A stretch of DNA of 64,000 bases, taken from positions 124,001 through 188,000 of the forward strand of contig JAJPHT010000029.1 of NCBI GenBank assembly GCA_021325135.1, in the 5' to 3' direction. The notes below the pieces were generated by a model. The model saw nothing but the letters and a program-made list of their open reading frames with translations, did no database searches and had not been told where the DNA came from. The DNA comes from Pseudomonadota bacterium (GTDB taxonomy: Archaea; Thermoplasmatota; SW-10-69-26; JACQPN01; JAJPHT01). Within the stretch, counting starts at the first letter, position 1; each line of letters begins with the position of its first letter. Shown piece by piece: positions 33,205-40,997 of this stretch. The position numbers and the translations under genes were made by a program.

Positions 33205-33275
33205 TGCGCCCGCCGGGATTCGAACCCGGGCGAGAAGCTTGGAAGGCTTCCATGATACCGCTTCATCACGGGCGC
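33205..33275 (-). tRNA. tRNA-Gly(TCC)
   Basis: 71-nt cloverleaf: acceptor GCGCCCG/CGGGCGC with discriminator A, anticodon stem GAAGC/GCTTC, loop CTTCCAA (anticodon TCC), T-loop TTCGAAT. No intron and no encoded CCA. Its 3' end is duplicated at 31978-32001. The 240 bp upstream of its 5' end, before the cation efflux gene, hold a small CCCCC/GGGGG hairpin (~33287-33300) and nothing else I recognise. Confidence 0.95.
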
Positions 33276-33515
33276 GCGTGACGATCCCCCAAGGGGGCTG
33301 GCCGCGGCGATGGGGGTCCCCTCCTTTCAACGTTGGGGAAGCGTGGCCTCTTTTCGCGCCCCGTTCCGTCGCGTCGTGGCGCCGTGGCGTCGTCTCGTTG
33401 AGTGGTGACAGAGGGGCCCCGTCCCGCGACCGGCGCGCAAGGGTTTGCCCCGCTGCAACTTCCTTGCGCCCCTCTTGGGTGATGGTCAAGCCCAGGAGCG
33501 CGCTAGGCGGGGCCC

Positions 33516-34412
33516 GTGAAAGGGTACGCCCGCAAGGTGCGCCGGGTCCTCGTGGTGGTGATGGCGGCGAACCTGGCCATCGCGGCGGGGAAGATCGTCA
33601 TCGGCAGCCTGGCGAACAGCCTCGCGGTGGTGGCGGACGGGCTGCACTCGGGCGTGGACGCGCTGGCCAACGCGGTGGCGCTGCTGATCCTGCGCTACTC
33701 GACGCGGCCCGCGGACGAGGATCACCCTTACGGGCACTCGAAGTACGAGACCATGGCGGCCTTCGCGCTGAGCGCCCTGCTGCTGCTCACGGCGTTCGAG
33801 CTGGGGCGGCAGGCCGTGGGGCGTATCGCGCATCCGGAGACGACGACGGTGAGCGCGCTCACGCTGGGCGTCATGGTGGTGACGGTGGCGGTGAACGTCG
33901 CGGTGGCGTGGTCGGAGCGGCGCGCGGGGCGGCGCTACGCCAGCGACGTGCTCCTCGCGGACGCGGCGCAGACGAGGGCGGACGTCTTCGTCTCCCTGGC
34001 CGTGCTCGCGGGGCTCGCGCTCCACCGCCTGGAGATCCCGGGGCTGGACCCGATCCTCGACCCGCTGCTGGCGCTGGGCGTGTCGCTGTTCATCGCGTAT
34101 GCCGCGTATGCGGTGTTCCGCGACGTGCTGCCCATCCTCACGGACCGCATCGCGTTCGATCCCGGGCAGATCGCCGCGCTGGTGCGCCAGGTGCCGGGCG
34201 TGCGCAGCGTGCACGACATCCGCAGCCGCGGCCCCGCGCGGGAGGCCTACGTGCAGATGCATCTCGTGGTGGACCCGGCGGACGTGGAGGGCGCGCACGC
34301 CATCGCAGACGAGGTGGAGCGCCGCCTCGCGGAGTCGTTGGGCGTCAAGGAGACGTTCGTGCACATCGAGCCCCACGACGACGCGTCGGGGCCGCCCGGC
34401 ACGCGGGGATGA
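33516..34412 (+). CDS. Cation diffusion facilitator (CDF) family transporter
   Basis: 298 residues: six membrane helices then a cytosolic ferredoxin-like domain (from ~210) with His-rich ends ('HDIRSRG', 'VQMHLVVDP', 'FVHIEPHDD'). The TM2 metal site is H44-x3-D48 ('VADGLHSGVDAL') and the loop motif 'DEDHPYGHSKYE' is typical. In TM5 the site is Q152-x3-D156 ('ADAAQTRADVF'), where many relatives have His or Asp. It should export Zn2+, Fe2+ or Mn2+ by proton antiport. GTG start. Overlaps the next ATG by 4 bp. Confidence 0.9.
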   Translation: MKGYARKVRRVLVVVMAANLAIAAGKIVIGSLANSLAVVADGLHSGVDALANAVALLILRYSTRPADEDHPYGHSKYETMAAFALSALLLLTAFELGRQAVGRIAHPETTTVSALTLGVMVVTVAVNVAVAWSERRAGRRYASDVLLADAAQTRADVFVSLAVLAGLALHRLEIPGLDPILDPLLALGVSLFIAYAAYAVFRDVLPILTDRIAFDPGQIAALVRQVPGVRSVHDIRSRGPAREAYVQMHLVVDPADVEGAHAIADEVERRLAESLGVKETFVHIEPHDDASGPPGTRG

Positions 34413-35809
34413 AAGCCCCGCGGATTGGGCAAGGGTTAAGGCAGCCGCCCCCGGTCGGCCTGCCAGGTGTTGCATCGTTGACGGGGGCCGCTGAAGCGCC
34501 GGACGCGAGCCAGAAGCTCCGCCTCGTGCTGGACTACCTGCCCTGCGAGGCGTGCCTCGCGCAGCCCGTGAAGGACCAGGACCTCCTCTGCTCGGTGTGC
34601 CACCGCCTGCACCGCCAGGTGTCGGTCCGCGTCGCGACGCGCACCACCGTCATCGTGGAGCGCCCGGACCTCCCCGCGCCCGCCGCTCCCGTGGTGATCC
34701 CGCCCGCCGCGCCGGAGACGCCCATGGTGGAGGTCGCCCCCCCGCCGCCCGAGGCCCCGCCCGCTCCGCCTCCGCTTCCCGAGCTGGAGGTCGTGACCGA
34801 GCCCTTCGAGGAGCCTGCGCCGCCCGCCCCCGAGCCGGAGCCCGTCCCCGCCGTGGAGATGCAGGACGAGCCGGAGCCCGAGGAGCCCGCCAGGAAGCGC
34901 TTCGGCCTCTTCCGCAGGAAGCCCGCGGAGCCCGAGCCCGCGCCGGAGGAGCCCACGTTCGACGACGTCGCGGGCTTCGAGCCCACCGAGGAGGGGTTCG
35001 GCGTCGCGCGCGGCGAGCCCGAGTTCGCTCCCGAGGACGTGGTCGAGGTGGCGCACGAGGAGCCGCCCGCCCCCGAGCCGGAGCCGCAGCCCGAGCCCGA
35101 GGTGCTGGCGGAGTCCGAGCCCGAGGTGGAGTCCGACTTCATCTTCCGCCCCCCCGAGGAGGAGCCGGAGCCCGCGTACACGGAGCCCGCCTACGAGGAG
35201 CCCGAGCCCGTGGAGGAGATCGCGCTGGAGCCCGAGCCGGGCGAGACCTACGAGCCCTCCCCGTGGGCGCCCCGCGAGGAGGAGGTCCTCCCCGAGGAGC
35301 CGGAGCCGCAGCCCGAGTGGGCGCCGCCTCCCGAGCCCGAGGAGGAGGTCGTGGAGATGGAGGTGCTTCCCGACGAGGAGGAGGTGCTGGAGGCCGAGAT
35401 CGTCGAGGAGGAGGTGATCCCGGCGGAGGTGCTCGAAGAGGAGATCACCCCCGCAGCGGAGCCCTCGTCGGACCTTTACCGCCTACGCGGCTTCGCTCCC
35501 GACCACGAGGAGGCGCTGCGCGCGGTGGGCGTCGACAGCCTGGCGAGCCTCGCGGGGCACGACCCCAACGAGCTTGCAGGGCGCTCGGGCCTGCCTGCGG
35601 AGACCCTGGCGTTGTGGGTGCAGGTGGCGGACCTCGTGCACGAGGTGGGCGTGCCCATCGACAGCGCGTCTGCCCTGGTGGCGGCGGGCATCGCAGGCCC
35701 CCGCGGCCTGCGCGACGCGACGGAGGAGGAGATCCTCGATCGCGTCGAGGCGTTTGGCGGGTTGCGCTTGTCCGGGCGCGACGTGAAGCGGTGGAAGCGC
35801 CGGGCGTAG
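34409..35809 (+). CDS. Zinc-ribbon / Glu-Pro-rich / helix-hairpin-helix protein
   Basis: 466 residues from the ATG that overlaps the CDF stop (ATGA); a TTG at 34478 is an alternative. Residues ~45-75 hold a C-x2-C...C-x2-C zinc ribbon ('CEACLAQPVKDQDLLCSVCH'). About 270 residues of Pro/Glu/Ala/Val repeats follow (EPEPEP, EEPEP), extremely acidic. The last ~115 residues are a DUF4332-like pair of helix-hairpin-helix motifs ('LRGFAPDHEEALRAVGVDSL', 'AAGIAGPRGLRDATEEEILD'). DNA or RNP association is plausible but not shown. Confidence 0.75.
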   Translation: MKAPRIGQGLRQPPPVGLPGVASLTGAAEAPDASQKLRLVLDYLPCEACLAQPVKDQDLLCSVCHRLHRQVSVRVATRTTVIVERPDLPAPAAPVVIPPAAPETPMVEVAPPPPEAPPAPPPLPELEVVTEPFEEPAPPAPEPEPVPAVEMQDEPEPEEPARKRFGLFRRKPAEPEPAPEEPTFDDVAGFEPTEEGFGVARGEPEFAPEDVVEVAHEEPPAPEPEPQPEPEVLAESEPEVESDFIFRPPEEEPEPAYTEPAYEEPEPVEEIALEPEPGETYEPSPWAPREEEVLPEEPEPQPEWAPPPEPEEEVVEMEVLPDEEEVLEAEIVEEEVIPAEVLEEEITPAAEPSSDLYRLRGFAPDHEEALRAVGVDSLASLAGHDPNELAGRSGLPAETLALWVQVADLVHEVGVPIDSASALVAAGIAGPRGLRDATEEEILDRVEAFGGLRLSGRDVKRWKRRA

Positions 35810-35816
35810 GTGCCGC

Positions 35817-37112
35817 ATGCGTGGCTGGATCGACGAGGCGCGCGACCATGTCCGCGCGATTCTCGGCGCCGCCCTCCTTGCCGCCAATCCGCAGACCGTC
35901 ATGCGCTCGGTGCGCCGCGACGGCGACGACCTGCTTCTTCCCGACGGATCGAGCGTCCGCCTTGCCGGCCGAGCCGTGCGCTGCCTCGCGGTGGGCAAGG
36001 CCGCGGGCGGCATGGCCGCGCACGCGCAACCGTGGGGCCCCTTCGCGGAGGCCGTGGTCGTGGCGCCCCACGAGGTGGACCTCCCCGGCTTCGAGGGCTT
36101 CGTGGGCGGACATCCCACGCCCGACGCGGGGAGCCTCGCGGCGGGCGAGCGCGCGCTGGCCCTCGCCCGCGCCTGCGGGCCCGGCGACCTGCTGATCGTC
36201 TTGCTATCAGGTGGGGCCTCCGCGCTCTGCGAGTCGCCCCTGGTGCCGCTCTCCGACCTCCAGCGCGTGAACGGCCTGCTCCTGCACGCCGACGCGCCCA
36301 TCGAGGAGGTCAACGCGGTGCGGCGCCACCTCTCGGCGCTCAAGGGGGGCCGCCTCGCGCTGGCGTGCGCGGGCGAGGTCCTGCTCCTGGCCATCAGCGA
36401 CGTGGAGCCCGGCGACCTGGCGAGCCTGGGCTCGGGCCCGGTGAGCCCGGACCCCACGACGTGCGCCGACGCGCTGGAGGTCCTGGCGCGTCGCGGCGTC
36501 CTCGACGCCGTGCCGCCCCGCGCGCGGGCCGTCCTGGAGTCGGGCGAGGGGGAGACGCCCAAGCCTGGCGACGCGGCGTTCGCGCGCGTGCGCTCCTTTG
36601 TGCTGGCCGACAACGACACGGCGCTGCGCGCGGCCTCGCTCCAGGCGTCGCGGCTGGGCTACGACGTGCGGATGCTGTCGGGCTGGCTGCGGGGCGAGGC
36701 GCGGGAGCGCGGCCGCGACCTCGCGCAGGCCGCACGCGACGCCGCCACCGGCCGCGGCCGCCCCCTGGCGCTCCTGGCGGGCGGCGAGACGGTCGTGCGC
36801 GTCGCGGGACACGGCAAGGGGGGCCGCAGCCAGGAGATCGCCCTCGCGGCGATGGAGGGGCTCTCCGCGCAGGACGCCGCGCTCGCCGCGCTGGGCACCG
36901 ACGGCCGCGACGGGCCCACCGACGCGGCGGGCGCCATCGTGGACGGCCGCAGCCTCGCGCGGGCCCAGGCGCTGGGCCTCGACGTGGGCGCGCACCTGGA
37001 GGAGAATGATAGCTTCCCCGTCTTCGAGGCGCTGCACGACCTCATCCGCACGGGCCCCACCGGGACCAACGTGCGCGACGTCGTCGTGCTCCTCGTGCGG
37101 CGCGGCTCATGA
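35817..37112 (+). CDS. gck: Glycerate 2-kinase (GckA/MOFRL family)
   Basis: 431 residues, full length for the class. The N-terminal DUF4147 half has 'AVGKAAGGMA' and 'LLSGGASALCESP', then 'INAVRRHLSALKGG'-type 'VNAVRRHLSALKGG'. The C-terminal MOFRL half has 'LAGGETVVRVAGHGKGGRSQ', 'GTDGRDGPTDAAGAIVDG' and 'TGPTGTNVRD'. It phosphorylates D-glycerate to 2-phosphoglycerate with ATP, the last step of archaeal non-phosphorylated sugar breakdown. It starts 7 bp after the HhH protein. Confidence 0.93.
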   Translation: MRGWIDEARDHVRAILGAALLAANPQTVMRSVRRDGDDLLLPDGSSVRLAGRAVRCLAVGKAAGGMAAHAQPWGPFAEAVVVAPHEVDLPGFEGFVGGHPTPDAGSLAAGERALALARACGPGDLLIVLLSGGASALCESPLVPLSDLQRVNGLLLHADAPIEEVNAVRRHLSALKGGRLALACAGEVLLLAISDVEPGDLASLGSGPVSPDPTTCADALEVLARRGVLDAVPPRARAVLESGEGETPKPGDAAFARVRSFVLADNDTALRAASLQASRLGYDVRMLSGWLRGEARERGRDLAQAARDAATGRGRPLALLAGGETVVRVAGHGKGGRSQEIALAAMEGLSAQDAALAALGTDGRDGPTDAAGAIVDGRSLARAQALGLDVGAHLEENDSFPVFEALHDLIRTGPTGTNVRDVVVLLVRRGS

Positions 37113-37439
37113 GGGCGGGCCCAGCATCGAATCGGCCAGCTCCTTCTGGTCCCACGAGAAGGCGCGCGCCATCCTCAGGCCCGCGCCGCGGGGGACGCCC
37201 AGCATCGCCAGCGGCCTCGGGAAGCGCGCCCACTCCACGGCCAGGCGCCCCGGGCCACGCGAGAGCACGCGCCCCACCGCGATGGCGCCCGCGTCCTCGC
37301 GGTGGAGGAACACGTAGTCCCGCGGCTGGAGCGCGACGCGCGACGCGGCCGGCGGGTCGAACGTCCCCGCGGCGATCCAGCGCGACGCCTGCTCCGCGTC
37401 CGCGCGCGCGAGGCGCAGATGCCAGACCCGGGGCGCCAT
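37107..37439 (-). CDS. Small protein, possible PUA/EVE-like fold
   Basis: 110 residues. 'RVWHLRLARADAEQASRWIA' and 'VALQPRDYVFLHREDAGAIA' followed by 'VGRVLSRG' look like the strands of a PUA/ASCH/EVE-type beta barrel, which bind RNA or modified bases. No cysteines or membrane helix. Assignment is weak. It overlaps the convergent glycerate kinase by 6 bp. Confidence 0.55.
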   Translation of the reverse strand: MAPRVWHLRLARADAEQASRWIAAGTFDPPAASRVALQPRDYVFLHREDAGAIAVGRVLSRGPGRLAVEWARFPRPLAMLGVPRGAGLRMARAFSWDQKELADSMLGPPS

Positions 37440-37525
37440 GGGGCCACCCGAGCCTCGTCGTCCGTGAGGGGCGTTCGGGAGGGGTGGAACGGAAGTGAGA
37501 CGCGCCCATCCCGGAGTGCCGAATC

Positions 37526-37535
37526 GTTAAATAGG
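37526..37535 (+). promoter_or_regulatory. TATA-like box upstream of tRNA-Pro
   Basis: GTTAAATAGG, about 59 bp before the mature tRNA 5' end, leaving room for a short 5' leader. Likely drives tRNA-Pro and possibly the L30e-nusA pair. Confidence 0.45.
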
Positions 37536-37588
37536 GCGAGCGGGATGGGGGCGCCACCCCTGGTGGCGAAAGCCGCCGAGAATTCCAC

Positions 37589-37661
37589 GGGTCCGTGGGG
37601 TAGCTTGGTATCCTTGGTGCTTGGGGTGCACTTGACTCCAGTTCAAATCTGGACGGACCCA
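37589..37661 (+). tRNA. tRNA-Pro(GGG)
   Basis: 73-nt cloverleaf: acceptor GGGTCCG/CGGACCC with discriminator A, anticodon stem GGTGC/GCACT, loop TTGGGGT (anticodon GGG), T-arm CCAGTTCAAATCTGG. No intron, no encoded CCA. It lies 50 bp before the L30e gene on the same strand. Confidence 0.94.
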
Positions 37662-37711
37662 CTCCTCCGGAGTCACCCCGCGCCTGCGGGGCGGAGAAGG
37701 AGAATCTTTCC

Positions 37712-38014
37712 ATGGACGTGAACCGCGCCCTGCGCAACGCCGCCGCCACCGGCACCGTGAACCTCGGCTACAAGGAGACGCTGGCCGCCATCGAGACCAA
37801 GAAGGCCAAGCTGGTCGTCCTCGCCGACAACGCGCCCGCCGAGATCGTCGGCAACATCGAGACCGCGACCCGCGCCCACAAGGTGCCCGTCTACCGCTAC
37901 GGCGGCAAGAACACCGAGCTGGGCCCCGCGTGCGGGCGCCCCTACAGCGTCGCCGTCCTCTCCATCGTGGACGCGGGCGACAGCGACGTCCTCCAGCTCG
38001 CCAAGGGCGCCTGA
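37712..38014 (+). CDS. rpl30e: Ribosomal protein L30e
   Basis: 100 residues, complete L7Ae/L30e-type RNA-binding fold: 'ALRNAAATGTVNLGYKETLA', 'KAKLVVLADNAP', 'VPVYRYGGKNTELGPACGRP'. Part of the archaeal large ribosomal subunit. A GGAGAAGGAG sequence ~8 bp before the ATG is a good ribosome-binding site. In many archaea this gene follows the RNA polymerase subunit genes; here tRNA-Pro precedes it instead. Confidence 0.94.
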   Translation: MDVNRALRNAAATGTVNLGYKETLAAIETKKAKLVVLADNAPAEIVGNIETATRAHKVPVYRYGGKNTELGPACGRPYSVAVLSIVDAGDSDVLQLAKGA

Positions 38015-38053
38015 GGGAGCGAAGGCGGATGCCGAGCGAACGCGAGGACCGCA

Positions 38054-38074
38054 GCGGCTGCGCTCCGCAGCCGC
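38054..38074. other. 9-bp hairpin between L30e and nusA
   Basis: GCGGCTGCG-CTC-CGCAGCCGC, a perfect stem in the 81-bp gap between the two genes. It could modulate read-through into nusA. Confidence 0.5.
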
Positions 38075-38095
38075 GAGGACCGGAGCTGCGCTGAC

Positions 38096-38521
38096 ATGGT
38101 CGAGATCAAGCTGGACGCCGAGGCGCTCCGCATCTTCTCCATGTTCGAGCGTATGACCGGCGCCGAGCTGAAGGACTTCCAGGAGGAGGAGGACCGCGTG
38201 GTCTTCGTCGTCGTGGAGGGCCAGATCGGCCGCGCGGTGGGCAAGGGCGCGCAGAACCTCAAGCGCCTGCGCGAGACGCTGGGCAAGGAGGTCGTGCTCT
38301 ACGGCTACGCGGCCGACCGCGAGCAGTTCCTCAAGAACGTCTTCCACCGATTCACCGTGGAGGGCGTCGAGTGGGAAGACCGCAACGGCGACATCATCGC
38401 CCACGTGAAGCTCCCGCAAGAGGAGAAGGGCAAGGCCATCGGCAAGGGCGGCCGCAACATCCAGCTTGCGCGGCAGCTCATGAAGCGCCACCACCAGGTG
38501 GCCGACGTCAGCCTGGAGTGA
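38096..38521 (+). CDS. nusA: NusA-like transcription factor (archaeal two-KH form)
   Basis: 141 residues with two KH domains: 'VEGQIGRAVGKGAQNLKRLR' and 'EKGKAIGKGGRNIQLARQLM', each with the GxxG RNA-binding loop. Archaeal NusA lacks the polymerase-binding N-terminal domain and S1 domain of the bacterial factor, matching this length. It follows L30e, the usual archaeal order, but the S12/S7 genes expected next are absent. The last 14 bp overlap the convergent glycosyltransferase gene. Confidence 0.93.
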   Translation: MVEIKLDAEALRIFSMFERMTGAELKDFQEEEDRVVFVVVEGQIGRAVGKGAQNLKRLRETLGKEVVLYGYAADREQFLKNVFHRFTVEGVEWEDRNGDIIAHVKLPQEEKGKAIGKGGRNIQLARQLMKRHHQVADVSLE

Positions 38522-39710
38522 CCTCGCGGTACACCGCCAGCGTGCGGTCCGCCACGGCGTCCCACGAGAAGAGCGACATCGCGCGCTCGCGCCCCGCGGC
38601 GCCCATCCTTTTTCCGATCCATGGCGCGCGCAGCAGCTCGCCCATGGCGCCGGCCAGCGCGGCCTCGTCGCCGTAGGGCACCAGCAGCCCCGTGCGCCCC
38701 TCCTGCACGACCTCGGGGGCGCCGCCCACGCGCGTCGCGACGCAGGGCACGCCGCACGCCATGGCCTCCAGCAGCACGATGCCGAAGGCCTCCCACTCGC
38801 TGGGCAGCACGAAGAGGTCCGCCGCGGCGAGGTGCTCGCGGTACGCGCCATCGGGGAGGTGGCCCGTGAAGCGCACGCGGTCCGCGATGCCGCGCTCCTT
38901 CGCCATGGCCTCCAGCCGTGGGCGCCACCCCTGGTCCTCGCCCGCCAGGACGAGCACGGCGGCGGGGTCCCCCTTCGCGGCGGCCGCGAAGGCGGGCACC
39001 AGCACGTGCAGGCCCTTGTTGCTGGCGAGGCGGCCGGCGAAGAGGACGATCTTCGCACCCGAAGGGAGGCCCAAGCGGTGGCGCACGCCCTCGCCATCGG
39101 GCACGCTGCGGAACTTGTCGGCGTCGAAGCCGTTGGGGATGACGCGCACCTTGGCCTCGTCCAGCGGGAGGTGCTTCTTCATCTCCTCGATCTCGCCGCG
39201 GCTCACACCGATGACGCGCGAGGCCTGGCGGACCACCGAGGCGCCCAGCGTGGGGTCGAACGCGCGGCGCAGGAGGCGCCGGCCGGCACCCCCCTCCATG
39301 CTCCAGGGCGGGTGGAAGTGCGGCGTGAAGACCAGCGGCGTGCCGGTCGCGCGGGAGGCCCGCGCCGCGGCGACGGTCTGGTGATAGCCGTAGGAGTGGG
39401 CATGCAGCACGTCGGCGCCGCGGGCGGCCTCGCGCAGCGCGCGGGGCAGGGCGGGCATCACGGTCCACGATCCCAGGAGGCGCCGCGCGCGGTGGCGGAC
39501 GACCTTCACGCCGCCCATCTCGCCCCCCAGGTCGCCGCGCACGAAGGGGTACTCGGTGTGGAGGTCGCTGGTGTGCACGACGACGTCGTGCCCGCGGCGC
39601 GCGTAGGCCTCGGCGAGGCTGCGGACGTGCGTCTCCGCTCCGCCGGGCGCGGGAGGATATCGGACGCACGTCAGGACGATGCGCAGGGCGCGGTTCCCCC
39701 GCGCCGCCAA
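38508..39710 (-). CDS. Glycosyltransferase family 4 (GT-B fold)
   Basis: 400 residues. The N-terminal acceptor domain starts 'VLTCVRYPPAPGGAETHVRS'. The C-terminal donor domain has 'ASNKGLHVLVPAF', 'VRFTGHLPDG' and the E-x7-E motif in 'SEWEAFGIVLLEAMACGVP', which binds the sugar nucleotide. It probably transfers a hexose to a lipid- or glycan-linked acceptor at the membrane, for example in N-glycan or exopolysaccharide synthesis. Start appears to be TTG; a TATA-like 'gcttatgc' lies only ~17 bp upstream, so the exact start is uncertain. Confidence 0.88.
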   Translation of the reverse strand: MAARGNRALRIVLTCVRYPPAPGGAETHVRSLAEAYARRGHDVVVHTSDLHTEYPFVRGDLGGEMGGVKVVRHRARRLLGSWTVMPALPRALREAARGADVLHAHSYGYHQTVAAARASRATGTPLVFTPHFHPPWSMEGGAGRRLLRRAFDPTLGASVVRQASRVIGVSRGEIEEMKKHLPLDEAKVRVIPNGFDADKFRSVPDGEGVRHRLGLPSGAKIVLFAGRLASNKGLHVLVPAFAAAAKGDPAAVLVLAGEDQGWRPRLEAMAKERGIADRVRFTGHLPDGAYREHLAAADLFVLPSEWEAFGIVLLEAMACGVPCVATRVGGAPEVVQEGRTGLLVPYGDEAALAGAMGELLRAPWIGKRMGAAGRERAMSLFSWDAVADRTLAVYREVTPG

Positions 39711-39759
39711 GGCGGGCTCCCGGCATAAGCCCTGCCCGATTCAAGCGTCTTCATCGCCA

Positions 39760-39769
39760 ACGTTAAGTG
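39760..39769 (+). promoter_or_regulatory. TATA-like box for the gene at 39792
   Basis: ACGTTAAGTG, centred 28 bp before the GTG start at 39792. Supports that start and a leaderless mRNA. Confidence 0.5.
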
Positions 39770-39791
39770 GCGCCGCGAGGGTCGCCGAGGC

Positions 39792-40499
39792 GTGAAGCGG
39801 GCGTTCCTGGACGAGGGCAGGCCCGAGGAGGTCGCCCACGCCATCCGCCAGGTGGTGGAGGCGCGCGGCGCCCTCGTGAGGGAGCACGTCGCCCGCCGCG
39901 TCCGCTTCGCCGACCAGCCCAAGGGGCGCGCCTGGCTGCGCGACGGCTACGTCGGCATCTACCAGCCCCTGGGCGAGCCCCAGGTGGAGGTGCGCCTCCT
40001 GCTGCGCGCCCGCTGGCCGTGGCGCATCCTCTGGACCGTCGCCCTGCTCAACCTCGTCCTGGCCCTCGTGCTCGTCATCACCGCCCCCGACGGCAACACG
40101 TGGTTCCTCGCCGCCTTCGCAGGCGGCTTCGCGCTCCTGGCGGCCGCGCTGGTCCACCTCAACACGCTGGAGCCCGTGCGTCAGGAGGAGGCCGCCTGGA
40201 TGGAGGCCTTCGAGCAGGAGCTTCGCCGCGAGCTTCCGGAGACCGAATTGGAGGACGCGCTCCAGCACGAGCGCCGCGCGGCCGAGCTGGAGCTGGAGGG
40301 CGAGATCGCGCAGCGCCGCGTCGCCCGCGCGCGGAAGAGCGCGCCCAAGCCGCCCAAGGAGAAGGGGCGCCGCTTCAGCCTCCGGCCCAACAAGGAGAAG
40401 GAGCCGGAGGAGAGCCCCGAGGACCGCCTCGCCAAGCTGCGCGCGCGCAAGGCGGAGCTTGAGGCCCAGCAGCAGCGCGAGGCCGACGGGAAGGCGTGA
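39792..40499 (+). CDS. Two-TM protein with long C-terminal coiled coil
   Basis: 235 residues from GTG. About 75 N-terminal residues precede two membrane helices ('LWTVALLNLVLALVLVI', 'FLAAFAGGFALLAAALVHL'). A highly charged coiled coil follows (ELRRELPETELEDALQHERR), ending in a Lys/Pro/Glu-rich tail. Both ends are probably cytosolic. No family recognised; it might tether a complex to the membrane. Convergent with the lipoprotein gene, no spacer. Confidence 0.7.
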   Translation: MKRAFLDEGRPEEVAHAIRQVVEARGALVREHVARRVRFADQPKGRAWLRDGYVGIYQPLGEPQVEVRLLLRARWPWRILWTVALLNLVLALVLVITAPDGNTWFLAAFAGGFALLAAALVHLNTLEPVRQEEAAWMEAFEQELRRELPETELEDALQHERRAAELELEGEIAQRRVARARKSAPKPPKEKGRRFSLRPNKEKEPEESPEDRLAKLRARKAELEAQQQREADGKA

Positions 40500-40970
40500 T
40501 CAGGCCTTCGTGAGGTCGAGGACGGCCGTGCCCATCCCCGAGCCGCGGAAGGTCACCGTCCACACGCCGGGCGCCAAGACCTGTCCGTCCTCCGAGACGA
40601 ACGTCTGGCAGTGGCCGCTGGAGCCCTTGACGGTGGAAGACGAGCCGTCGCTCATCGATCCCCCTTCAGGGTCCACGATCTTGACGTCGAACGAGCCGGA
40701 GCAGACCGGCGCGCCCTGGGGGCCGTCGAGGTAGACGTGCAGGTCGAGGGGCCCCCAGGAGGCGTAGATCGTGAAGTTGCGCGTCTCGTCGGGCTGGCGG
40801 TAGTCGTGGGTCCAGTGGAGGGGCGTGAAGCCGGGAGTCCCGGCCGCTCCCGGCTTGCCGGGGCTCCCGCCGTCGGGATGGGAGGGGGCGGAGGGCGTGG
40901 AAGGCGCGTCGGCGCTGGAGGAGCAGCCGGCCACGAAGGCCGCCAGCAGGAGGAGGGCGAGAGGGCGCAC
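40500..40970 (-). CDS. Predicted lipoprotein with beta-sandwich domain
   Basis: 156 residues from GTG. Signal sequence 'RPLALLLLAAFVAGCSSS' with a lipobox-type Cys, a Pro/Ser/Gly linker, then a beta domain ('NFTIYASWGPLDLHVYLDGP', 'GVWTVTFRGSGMGTAVLDL') like the C-terminal P-domain/prepeptidase modules of secreted proteins. Likely displayed on the outer face of the membrane. A 'catatcc' TATA-like site lies ~25 bp upstream. Function unknown. Confidence 0.7.
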   Translation of the reverse strand: MRPLALLLLAAFVAGCSSSADAPSTPSAPSHPDGGSPGKPGAAGTPGFTPLHWTHDYRQPDETRNFTIYASWGPLDLHVYLDGPQGAPVCSGSFDVKIVDPEGGSMSDGSSSTVKGSSGHCQTFVSEDGQVLAPGVWTVTFRGSGMGTAVLDLTKA

Positions 40971-40997
40971 GCGCCGCTAACAAAGGCGGAGGATATG

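Larger units (their letters stand above)
32002..33228. mobile_element. Candidate small integrated element in tRNA-Gly(TCC)
   Basis: The 1.2-kb segment between the two 24-bp att-like copies is visibly less GC-rich than its flanks and almost devoid of long genes. It contains a 162-nt imperfect stem-loop (32008-32169), one small membrane-protein frame (32311-32508), a 12-bp palindrome CGTCTATAGACG (32679-32690) and a perfect 13-bp hairpin (32796-32838). No integrase, replicase or toxin was recognised; it could be a decayed remnant, a satellite mobilised in trans, or non-coding DNA. Apart from these items I see nothing in it. Confidence 0.5.

Noticed and set aside
32281..33255. 324-codon plus-strand frame across the tRNA-Gly element, possible integrase
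   Set aside because: No R...H-x-x-R...Y catalytic motif and low-complexity composition; it even reads through the antisense of the tRNA.
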